A stretch of DNA of 64,000 nucleotides, taken from NCBI GenBank assembly GCA_013398295.1, contig VZSF01009939.1:362261-426260 (forward strand), given 5' to 3'. Position numbers and translations under genes: made by a program. The notes under the pieces were generated by a model, which was not told the DNA's origin, ran no database searches, and saw nothing but the letters and a program-made list of their open reading frames with translations. Below, piece after piece: positions 54,614 through 64,000 of this stretch (position 1 is its first letter; each line of letters opens with the position of its first letter). The DNA is from Chionis minor. Taxonomy: Eukaryota > Chordata > Aves > Charadriiformes > Chionididae.

Positions 54614-57600
54614 CTGGCATGGGGGAATACATGGAGTTAACAAACAGAGCATAGGTAAAGAACAAGATTTAGAAAATAAATAATCCAGGTTACTGAGATT
54701 GTAAATTTTACCACTGTTGCAGCTGACTGGCCAACACATCCTTCCCAAGAACACATACGGACCCATTGCCTTTGTACTAAAAAGGATTTAAAGATGGGCC
54801 CCCCACACCTCTACTCCTGTGCACTTCCTTCACCCCTGTTACATCGACCTCCATCAAAACATACCCCTTTCGCACCCGTTGGTACCCTCTACACGTAGGA
54901 AGGAGAGGTTGCATTATTGCAGAAATGAGTGGGATTTGGGTTTATCCTGGGTACTGATGTCCGGAGGCTGTGGAAGCGAGTGGCAAAATTATATAGAGAA
55001 GTTAATAGAAAATTATTGCTGCCGTGGAAATATTTGTAAAACTTTCAGTTCTTATCAGAAGCAGCGGGAAGATCCTGATTCTTATCTGAAGTAGTATGAA
55101 GTATATGGCTTCTGATCGTCAAGTATTTTTCCTTAACTCTTGAACTTTAAATGGCTGCAGTAACAAACAGTGGCAAGCTAAATCTCCCTGGTCAAATGGG
55201 GCGACAAAGAAAGGGGGAAATAGGATTAAAGTCCTCTTATCCTGCTGCATAGGTTTTCTGTCCCTAAGCTGAATTAAAATCTCTAGTTCTTAATGTATTT
55301 TCTCTTTGTAGGCCTCCAAACATTTCATCCACAAGAAACTGTGCTAAGCAACATGGCATGCAAGTAAAACTTACTTACATTGCCCAGGACAGGAGTGCTA
55401 TGGCCAGGGTTATTGGGTCTTCTCCTGCTAAATAAACTGAACTGAATATTCAAGAAGACTTACCGGTTAAAAGACTTGTAGTGGGGGAAATCAGCTTTGG
55501 GGCTATATGACAGTAAGTCAATGGTGAGCTGACTTTTGTCCTCGGGGCTGATACCCATTGCTCGTTCCCAGGGGGAGATGTAAGTTTTAAATACAGTGAT
55601 TTTTTTGCCTCCTGACTTTCCATCTGCAAACAGAGGAAGGTAAAACACTCTAGTTAGGTGACGCTTACTCTAAATACATTGCCTTTCTGTATTCTGCTAC
55701 TGAAGTTGAGATGCCAGCTTGGTTTCCAGATTCTGTAACTCCTAGATCAATTCCAAGATTTTATGGCTAAATTTCTCTTTAAAAAGACTTTCATATGCCA
55801 CTTCTGTCCTTCCTACAAAAGCAGGGGTACCACAGTCTAAGAGCTGCTCCTCCAGGGATTTGCATTAGAGCATATATTTGAAAGCTAATTTTTCATTGTT
55901 CTCTCTGGTTGCTCAACTAGAAATCTCTTACCCCAAGAACCAATGTCCTTACCCCATCGTCTCTTTCACTTCCTCAGAGGAAGCTTTATATGAGGCAAAA
56001 TGCTGTCTGATTTCATAATTTACTTCTGTCTTCCCTGTCTGATCATAGCAGACATAACCCCTCCATGTAAACATCATCATCAGATGCAACAAACAAAGTT
56101 CTGACTGTAAACTCCAAAACTAGGCTCAAACTTTGAAGTTAGCGCTAACTGACCAAAAACCTTTAATCATTGTATTTCGGGTTCTGGCAACCCACAACCA
56201 TTTGAACTAACATCTTCCTCAGTAGTTTGTTCCTGAATTACCATCTCCCTTGTCTCAGCATTTTTATAGGTTGACATTTTCTTGGTGTTTAGATGAATAG
56301 ACATGCATTATTTTCTCCCTCCTGAGCCGAGATATTAGAGACAAGCCTGACTCAACCACCACAGGATGGCTAAAAGCAGTTTGAAAATATGATAGGGTTA
56401 TGTCTCTGGAAGTTAAAATCCTGTCAATGACAGAGCTGCACTTTGCTGTTAAGTCAGATACTTGATTGACAGAAATTTTAGATTAGCTTCTGGCTGTTCA
56501 GTAAGCAAATGAGCTTAGGCAAAGGTCTTCATTCCGTGTGCCGCCTCTTTTTTTTTTTTTCTTATTTTTTCCTGCAGTTGTGTATAATACCACCTTGCTA
56601 ATAAGGCCATTGGTTGTGTATTGATATGTAGCAACCTCAGCCTTCAGAAACCTTAAAACTCCTGAGCAGTGACTTCCGCTAATTCTGATTAGGGCAAATG
56701 GGAATAATAGGTTAATGGAGTTAGACACTCAGGTGCTTTCATGGCACTATATTTTGTGAAGAACATATAAATCCTTGTGAAGTAAGTGGCAAAGAATGAG
56801 CACTGTTACTCCTATCTGAAACTTCCTCATTACACCTTCTTTCATTCTCTTGCTCATTTTCTTCAAACCTTGTCAAATCCTGGGCTTTCCTGGTTTCAGA
56901 GAATTGTAGACATGTACAAAAATCTCATTTTCACTAAAAGAATAAAAACAACTGCCCCCCTCTTTCTGTGTGAAGGACTTAAACTAAGTAGTTTAGAAGT
57001 AAATTGATTGCTAGGGTTGAAAAAATAAAAGCAGTTGGGATCCATCTCTGCAATAAAAGCTATGGGATGATGTTAATCCTCCTTCTCCCTGCACAAAAAA
57101 ATAGGAAAACAATGGAGAAAAATCTCCTATAAGATGACAGAGAGTCTACGCAGATGTCTTTTTCACAGGGATGCCCAGAAATATAAAAGCTGATTTTGAT
57201 ATAAAATGCACATTCTTCCAGAATGTAAATGAAAACCCTTGGATTTTACAAGTCACTCATTTGGTAACTTACAGCAACTGTTCCTGGTTCCCAAGCAAAT
57301 TTGCTTTTTGTTTTAAAATCCCATAGGGGCTGTTAAAATAACGACTTCACCTGCTGATTTTCATACAAGAGATTTGGTTCTAGAGGTTGCTGGCCAAACT
57401 AAATAGAGGATAAAATTAAGCAAGGACTAAATTAAATGAAAAATACTCATATTGTTTCAGTAGACTGGTGGTGATTACCAGATAACTTTTAGAAATATCG
57501 CTGTTCCTTTCTGAAGATTATCCAAAAAGCACTGTTCATTTATGTGAAAACTTTGGTTTGAAATCAGGGCTGGTATACACAAGATGGATGTGTTGGGTCA

Positions 57601-58199
57601 GACTACTGAGCTGAAAAGCTAATACTGCTAACTCCAGTAGCAGTCGGCATGAAACCCTTGAAAGGAAAGGCTATGCCGTACTGGCACACTGCAGTACCAG
57701 CCTTAGGAGCTCAGTGGTTAAGTTTCCCATCATCTCTTTGGTCCAGCAAAGGCGGGTATTTCTGGTTCTTGCCTATGACTGGGCAATGCAGAAGCATGCA
57801 AACAAAAATATCGAGCTAAAGGTAGTTCAACTTTTCACTGACTTTGCAGTGGAACTTCGTTTGGAAGAACTCAGGTTTTAACCAAATTAATTTACTTGTC
57901 CCTAAGAGCAAGGTTGGCACGAGCTCTGATGGCTTTAGCTATTTTTTGTTCTTGCAGAGATACTTGCCTTTCTCAGCGCCATCGCCGCCTCCTCCACCGC
58001 TTCCAGCCGACTCTCCCGCATGCTCCCCTTCGCTGTCCCCGGGGCCTCCTTTGCTTCCAGGCCTAGGAGGAACACTGGGATGCTGCTTGCTGGAGCCATG
58101 CTGCCCAGCTGTCACTCCTCCTACCATCCGCCCGTGGGCATAGCCGTGAGCATCTTCCCCGTAGTGCCCTCCTGGTGGGATGAACTTCTGAAAGTGATC
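54382..58199 (-). CDS. MYOZ1: Myozenin-1, 3' part of gene (three coding exons, 207 C-terminal residues)
   Basis: Myozenin-1 is a Z-disc protein of fast skeletal muscle. Its family binds alpha-actinin, gamma-filamin, telethonin and calcineurin, linking the sarcomere to calcineurin signalling. Three minus-strand exons, 58199-57968, 55623-55464 and 54613-54382, join in phase (1 nt carried over, then 2 nt) into one frame of 207 codons plus stop. In order this gives a Gly/Ser/His-rich segment that opens with DHFQKF, the conserved block ITVFKTYISPWERAMG, two SFNRT blocks separated by MPYGGYEKA, and the C-terminus ETEEL, the myozenin-type PDZ ligand. ETEEL and the long glycine-rich segment point to MYOZ1 rather than MYOZ2, which ends ESEDL. 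The human protein is 299 residues, so about 90 N-terminal residues are missing here and should lie to the right. The frame is intact, with no stop or frameshift. The family assignment is from remembered sequence, not a search. Confidence 0.93.
54614..55463 (-). other. MYOZ1: MYOZ1 last intron (850 bp, GT-AG)
   Basis: The boundaries follow from the two flanking coding exons: donor CCG/GTAAGT and acceptor catgccag/G. The intron is phase 2. I saw no gene or repeat inside it. Confidence 0.9.
55464..55623 (-). CDS. MYOZ1: MYOZ1 coding exon with the SPWERAMG block
   Basis: This 160-nt exon supplies two bases to a split Asp codon, then 52 codons, then two bases of an Arg codon. It encodes KKITVFKTYISPWERAMG followed by a leucine-containing helix-like stretch and KSFNR. 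This is the most conserved core of the myozenin family. The acceptor is cctctgtttgcag ending at 55624. The donor is AACCG/GTAAGT at 55463, close to consensus. The exon follows a 2,344-bp intron with a GC donor and precedes an 850-bp GT-AG intron. Confidence 0.93.
55624..57967 (-). other. MYOZ1: MYOZ1 GC-AG intron (2,344 bp)
   Basis: The intron is phase 1, opens GCAAGT after AAAG and ends tttgcag. Apart from the C in place of T, the donor matches the extended consensus well, as is typical of authentic GC-AG introns. A T run at 56548-56560 is the only clear low-complexity feature. Confidence 0.82.
57968..58199 (-). CDS. MYOZ1: MYOZ1 coding exon, glycine-rich middle segment
   Basis: This 232-nt exon encodes 77 codons plus one base. 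It begins DHFQKF, matching the mammalian MYOZ1 exon boundary, and continues into a low-complexity stretch rich in Gly, Ser, His and Pro with a run of five glycines near its end. The acceptor is strong: a long pyrimidine tract running to ctgccctag at 58200. The donor is not GT. The exon ends ...GAGAAAG at 57968 and the intron opens GCAAGTAT. Only this junction keeps the next exon in frame, where the carried G plus AT makes an Asp codon. The nearby GT at 57963-57962 would shift the frame and lose the conserved block. The segment is divergent between species and probably disordered. Confidence 0.9.
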
Positions 58200-60115
58200 C
58201 TAGGGCAGCAGAAAACAGAGGAAGAATCCCTGTTAGAGGACGTGGTCCATTCATGTTTGTGGGGTTGTGTCCCAGACGTGAACTCCGGAATCCCTATGAT
58301 CTAACCAGTTTTGTGTCTCAGTTACAAAACCAGTGTCAGAATTTTGTGTGAGTTATTCTCTATATTCAGTATAGCAGCAGTTGTGAAACATCAGCAAGGC
58401 AATGGAAGCACACCTTTTAGTGGACACCTCGTACTCATTTTATATCATCAGGGTGAGAAGAGAGGGATCTGTCTGTTGTCCCAACAGTGATCAGTATGAA
58501 AGTACAGGGGGAAGGGAGAGGAAATACAACTTTTGCCAGAGCAGGTAAAGGTCCAGACAGAGATAGGGTGGCTTACCTGTGGGAAAGCAAGCTGGACAAG
58601 AAATAGGAAGTGTTTTCATGTCAAGGTTAAGATAGCCCAGCAAAGTCAGCTCGATTGCAATGTGGGAGCTAAGTGTTACAGGACACCAGAACAACAGGGT
58701 ACCTGTGACAACACAAAAACCTGAAAGATGACTGCCTATATGTCTCTCTTCCGTGTATGTGAAGGTCTGCATGGGGAGGGGTATTTACACATTGAGAAAG
58801 AGGGAAGAAATAGCAGCCTGGGAAGACACGAAAGATCCTGGAGACCACAAGAGGAAAATGACAAAAAGGAAGAGTTTTGTTTGTAGCAATATGTGCATTA
58901 ATGAACCAAATCTAAAGGGCAACAAGGCAAGAAAGCAAGCTGTATCCATCAGTAAAACCGAGTTGGTCTTATTTTCCACTCTGCCCAGTGGAGGCTAGGA
59001 GGCGCGACGCCTGCAGGACACTGTGAAAGCGCAGTCAGTCTGTGCAGGGTTTAGAGACCCCGTGGTGCCAGCACAGGGTCCTGTCTTTGCACACAGCGAT
59101 TTTAATAAATACATGTGTGGAAGAGAAATGGATAGAATATGTTTGGAAAAATGTTTTATGTATTGGTCATAAAGCTTGATCAGAGCTTGACTCCTATCTG
59201 ACGTAAAAAAGTCTTTCTTGTGTATTGCAGCCCACGTATCTGTATGATACCAGTAACGTGGGTTATAGATCACGTACAGTCTCTCCTGTTGGACTAGGGG
59301 ATTGGCTATAGATGTGCAAAGGTGTAACATATACAGCTGGAGTGAATGAATCTGTGGTTCCTCATGCTGCAATTCTGTTTGTGTAGATGAATCTCGGTCA
59401 GTCAATGGAAGACAAGCGTGCCAACCTCAGGGCCGGCTCTCAAAGGGTTAAGGCTTTCTCAGGGCTCTTAGACCTAGTACAGTTTAGCAAAAAGCAGCTT
59501 TCCAGGCTGTAAACAGGCTTCCAAGGCCAGCTGTTCGGTCAGCTAAAAATAGAGGAGAAGTGAAAACCCCACAAGGCTCAAGGCAGAATTATCTAACCCC
59601 GCTCCCTGCGTCTCCAGCGACAGTGTCCAGGGTTTCGCAGCAGGTCACCAGGCTGCAGCCCAGGCAGGCAGCCAGCTACAGCCTGAAGTGGCAGAGCCGG
59701 TGCCCCCAGGGCCTTTAGGGACTGTCTGTCCTTCCCCTAGCTGTAGGGAATTCCCTTTTTGGGAACAGAGGAGATAATGTTCCCCTGAATGTCAGGAAGC
59801 ACTGCGAGGGGAGAGGATTGTGAGCATTAAGCCCTACGCAGGAGCTAGCAGGGCAATCTGTTCAATTATGCGTGGGAGCTATGGAGCTGTAAAAAGGCAA
59901 ACTGAAAAAAGGCTATTTAGAGGGCTGCGGGTCAGAATGAGGTTATTCTCAAAACGTTAATATATATGCAAGGTTAATTCTTCTGCTGGTTTGCTCAGTT
60001 ATTTCAAAATCGGATTTGCATCTGTTTTCCTTCAGGTTTCAGCCATGCTGTGTGCCCTTCCTGAGAATTAAATGCTTTTTTCTTTTTTCCTCTGCTTACT
60101 TACATGCACTCTCCT

Positions 60116-60143
60116 GAAAAAGAAAAAAAAAGAAAAAAAAAAG
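60116..60143. repeat. A-rich purine tract
   Basis: A runs of 5-10 bases separated by single G residues, within the presumed MYOZ1 intron. Confidence 0.9.
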
Positions 60144-62487
60144 GCGCAAAACATCAGCATAATATGAGCTACAGTAAAAAGGGCTGATTTGATTTTGTGC
60201 ACAGCCGTATTTGATGTGAGCAAGGAGGGGCATCATTGTCATCTGCTGTTATTTTAAATCGCAGTTTTATCACTAAGTAGTAGTGAAGTTTCTCTAAAAC
60301 ACAAGGTCTGCCTCAGGAAAGCCACACCTAAATCTTAGTTAGCTGCAAATGAAATTAGTTTGACTGGTCTCAGGCTAGTTCATGATTCTTCATGGACTCA
60401 CTGGGAAAACATCCTACATTCAGCAGACATCTCCCTTCAGACAGGAAAGGCCCATATTCCATGCAATACCTCAGTCAATTCACCTGCTAGAATAAAAATA
60501 TAAATTTCTTTAGATTTAGTTTTTAGTTTTGGCCACCACAATAGATTTACTTAGCTCAAATTAAAAGGAGGAAGAGGCAAATTCATCTTTTTGAAATCTT
60601 GACCCTTGGTGTATTCAAATGAGCTCATTCCAAGACAGTGGAGCTCGGGAAGGGCAGCCTCAAGCCGGAGTCTCAATGCAGTCAAAGCTGGGTGGCTGCA
60701 GCTTTGTCTCTGGCACTAACAGTGTGCCTCTGGGCAGATATTCGGCATGGAATACAGCTTGCACTGGAGGGGAGTTCGTGTCTTCAGCCATTGCTAACAT
60801 TGCTAACATGTGGAGCTTTTACGTACATGCATGTTCACATCACACAACCGGCCTCTGAGGGAGTTGGGGTTGTTCCACCCTGTTGGTGGAGTCCCAGGAG
60901 AGAAGCCCAGGAGTGTGGACTGAGAGGCTGGTAACCTCCTCCACTTGGCTCGGGGGCAGATCACACCGCTCTGCTGTGGCAGGGTCTGCCCTGCCTGTGC
61001 ATTGCTGGGGTCAGTGCACGTTATCAGTCCCTGGGCATCCCTAAATCCACTCTAACAAGAGAACAGTTGTGGCAAATTCACGTGGTGTGTAGTCCCCTGG
61101 GTTTGCTAAACAAATTGGGGTCGTGTCTTTGAAGTCCTTAGTGCTAGCAAGAGCCTGATCCTGCAGTCTGAGTGCTAGATGGATGATTTCTGAATTCTCT
61201 AGAGCTACTGTATGTGTCTCATGAAAAATAGATAACGAAAGATGATCCGACTAACGGGGCTGAGATCTCTGAGTCTCTCAAGGCCCTGACGTCACTGCAG
61301 GCAGTCCCCCGAGGAAACACGGTGTGCTCCCTGTCAGCTCCTTGCTGTGCCCTGAAGAGAATGATTGAGGCCACCAAATGTGCTTCTATTTCCACCTCAC
61401 TGATAAAGAGCTTCCCAAAGGTTCGATGCCTATGTGGTTACTAACGCTTCTGAAGTTACTTTGACTGCGTCCTCTCAGTGGCTGCCGCTCGAATGCTCCT
61501 TAATGGTGGCATGGGAGATCTAAAATCCAGGCACTTGGAGAGTCTCATAGACTGCCTGCTGTTTTTACCAAAGCATGCGCCTCAGTCCTTAATTTGGACT
61601 TCCATAGCCTTAAACCTATAAGTCACTTTAAAAAAAAGGATGAAACTTCAGCTGTTAAAATATCTTAAGCTAATTTGTTTTTAAACATGCTCCCCCAAGA
61701 GGCACAGCAGGTTGAGCTCCTGCTTTCTAATTCCAGGTCTACTTCTGGCATGCCGTTTAATCTTAGGCAAATTATTTTTTGCCCCTATGCCTGAACGTAC
61801 CCCTTTAAGTAATGGGAATTCTTATCTAATACTACCCAGAATTATTTATATCTTATTTGCATATTTTATATCACCCTTGCCACATTTTCTTTGTGGATGA
61901 AAGAAACTGAGTTTCTGAATTTCAGTTCAAAGTTCTCACACAGTGCTCCAACAAACTGCTGCGGAAAATAAAAGGCCCTTGCTCTCGGTCATTCTGCTGT
62001 TTGCACACCAGTCACTTCTTGAATAAGAAGACATCAGACTTCACAATCACTCATGCACAGCTTTGGGTTTAGTTGGCACCTCTAGGTCTTCTGGACTACT
62101 CCAGCTCCAGCACAGCCAGGCTCGTTTTGTTAGAAAATCACCCCTCAGCTGCTCGCTCCTCTTAGGTCATAACCTGAGACTCGCGTATCTCAGCTTGCAG
62201 TTATCCTGTAACGTTTGCTCAAGAGGTTTAATATTTCCTGCAGAACAGACTTCCTAGAAAGAATGCTTTTCCTGGCATTTTCCCTTTAACCCTACCTCCG
62301 GTGATCTTGACTGGCATTCTTCTAAGTACATTAAGGGCCGTCAGTGGATGCTCGTGCATTAAACCGAGTATTGGTTATGCTTTCCTTCACGCACTGTATC
62401 ATGTCTGGCTACTTATATACGATGTCTCAGGCAGGTTGTGTGTTTCTGTCTGCTGTGAAGCACCACTTTTGCCACTTTCTGCCACCT

Positions 62488-62516
62488 TTTGAGTTCTTTG
62501 AGTTCTATTTGAGTTC
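62488..62516. repeat. Triplicated 9-bp motif TTTGAGTTC
   Basis: Copies lie at 62488-62496, 62497-62505 and 62508-62516, the last after a two-base spacer. Confidence 0.9.
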
Positions 62517-62899
62517 TTGTTTAGCAGCAAAAAGAATACAGGGTAACTCCTGCCATTATCCAGAAGAAGGGTAATCCAATTCTTTAACCCCCTTTCACTT
62601 CTTATGTTTTATTTCACAGTTGGTGTCAGCTTATCTGAAGAGACCTCTTGACCTGAAGTACAGCAGAAATTACTTGCGAACACACGTTCAGCTTGTTTTC
62701 ATGTAAGCATTGCCAAGTTGTGGAAACTGCATTTGTTTCAACTTGTGGGTGAGTCTGAGAAAGTATCAAGGTGGGTATTTTCGTTTGTGGGTCTGGGGTT
62801 TTTTGATGTACTGCTGCTGCTAACTGTCTTCTCAGATATTGGTTATTCCACCTTCATAATGGTTTTAATTTAAGATCTGGTAGGTAAGGCAGAAAAGGC

Positions 62900-62911
62900 G
62901 GGGGGGGGGGG
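62900..62911. repeat. G homopolymer, 12 bases
   Basis: An uninterrupted run of G in a purine-rich setting within the presumed MYOZ1 intron. Confidence 0.95.
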
Positions 62912-64000
62912 AAGAGGCAGTTGAAGTCTTTCTGTAAACTGTCTCCTGCATGTAACCCAAATCAGGCCACAGGTTTTGACTAGCAGAAAGACTATTTTTA
63001 AGGATCTGCTAAGGAACTGCTGATGTATTAATTGCTGAACAGTGAAGTAGGATTTAGGAGACCCAGAGATAAGACTGAGACGCGCTCTATGATTTTGGGT
63101 GATTCGTTTATCTACCCCATGGTTTGGTTTCACCATTAAAAAATAAATGTAGTCATTTCCTTCATGCTATAGTTGGTCAGATGCTAGAGTCTTGGAGCAC
63201 ATAGCAATACAGGATTTCGTCATGGTCAGTAGTAAATTAGATCTTGCAGCTCTGTAGTGAGGTTGATAATATCCTCTGAGACATGGAGAGAACCACAGCT
63301 CCTGTGACAGGGTGTCACAGCCTCGGGGGAGGAGAAGAAAACCTTCTTCTGGTGTACTAGACAGCACTCAGCAGAGCCCAGTTTCTCCAGCACAGTACCA
63401 AACAAGGAGGACGTCACATGAGCTCTCCCTGTTTGGCAGGGTATCAGTGTACTAGAAGTGTCAAACTCAGCCCTCCCTAAAAACATCCCCTCGTACTGTA
63501 TATTTGCAGGAGAAGAGGGTTATAGTGTTGAAAACAGTTGCACTATAGGTAGTGCATTTCGTTTTGCTTATGTTGGGAGTGGTCAGTCCTTTCAACTGTG
63601 GATTTAGCTACTGTTTGCCTTTCACTGGACGGGTAGAGCTGCAGCAGTGATAGAGTGGCATGTTCTCACTTTTGCCTGGAGCTCTCTGACATTCATACAC
63701 AATATATATATGTTTTCTCTGCTAAGGAGAAAACTCTCTTTAAGGAGAGCAATCTGATTGTCCGGTGTGGTTGTTTGGCTGGAGGAGAAGGAGGAGGAGA
63801 GAAGCAGGAGGATGGGTCAATGACACGTGACTGCTGAGATCTTCTCCCTTGTGTGGAAGGTTTATGGCTACAGCACAGGCTATTCAGGGACCCCTTATAT
63901 GGTTTGGATTTATTTTTAATAACCTTTCTCTTTGCGTGTTTTTGTATTACATTACCTTGTTGTTCAACTTTTTTGGGGGGGAAGAAACAATCTGTACTTC

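Larger units (their letters stand above)
58200..64000 (-). other. MYOZ1: Presumed MYOZ1 upstream intron, no exon recognised
   Basis: The stretch starts at the acceptor of the glycine-rich exon and runs to the window edge. I looked on the minus strand for the conserved N-terminal myozenin block (the LGKK, VPRD, LEEL, NRGS and KLRQ motifs) and did not find it. Short open frames on both strands look random. It also holds a purine-rich A tract at about 60117-60142, a triplicated 9-bp motif at 62488-62516 and a run of 12 G at 62900-62911. The N-terminal exons probably lie beyond 64,000. Confidence 0.6.

Noticed and set aside
57844..58304. Plus-strand open frames of 94-99 codons
   Set aside because: They are antisense shadows of the GC-rich MYOZ1 glycine-rich exon.
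58995..59405. A 136-codon minus-strand frame upstream of the MYOZ1 exons, considered as a missing MYOZ1 exon
   Set aside because: The sequence has none of the myozenin N-terminal motifs and no suitable splice sites in phase.
61424..61434. ggttcgatgcc resembling a tRNA T-loop
   Set aside because: No acceptor, D or anticodon stem could be folded around it.

Overview
The window is vertebrate nuclear DNA, almost certainly from a bird. The evidence is two 5'-truncated CR1 LINE copies with the avian-type 3' tail, low repeat density, compact CpG islands, and one recognisable muscle gene, myozenin-1 (MYOZ1, also called FATZ-1 or calsarcin-2). Most of the 64 kb is intronic or intergenic, and most open frames are too short or too poorly supported to call genes.

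Layout. 1-46.4 kb: non-coding sequence holding CR1 copies at about 4.7-5.9 kb and 37.6-38.1 kb, a CpG island at 21.86-22.57 kb and scattered homopolymer runs and short tandem duplications. I found no recognisable coding exon here. 46.6-47.6 kb: a second CpG island interrupted by a 313-base run of N. In human, USP54 lies beside MYOZ1 on the same strand, with its promoter a few kilobases beyond the MYOZ1 3' end. By that synteny the island is the best candidate for a USP54-type promoter firing leftward, and 1-46 kb would then be its long 5' introns. No USP54 coding exon was seen, so this is inference. 47.6-54.06 kb: intergenic DNA.

54.06-64.0 kb, minus strand: the 3' part of MYOZ1. Three coding exons splice in frame (58199-57968, 55623-55464, 54613-54382) and encode the last 207 residues, ending in the family's C-terminal ETEEL motif. 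Two AATAAA signals lie about 290-320 bases past the stop. The intron after the glycine-rich exon has a GC donor (AAAG/GCAAGT) rather than GT. The exons for roughly the first 90 residues are not visible up to 64.0 kb, so the upstream intron is at least 5.8 kb or those exons lie outside the window.

I found no bacterial-type operon, CRISPR array, tRNA or rRNA, and no clear evidence of a wholly new system. The items most worth a second look are the GC-AG intron in MYOZ1, the two CpG islands 25 kb apart in otherwise non-coding DNA, a CR1 copy whose endonuclease part is joined directly to its C-terminal part, and a cluster of splice-donor-like sites with hydrophobic open frames at the left edge.
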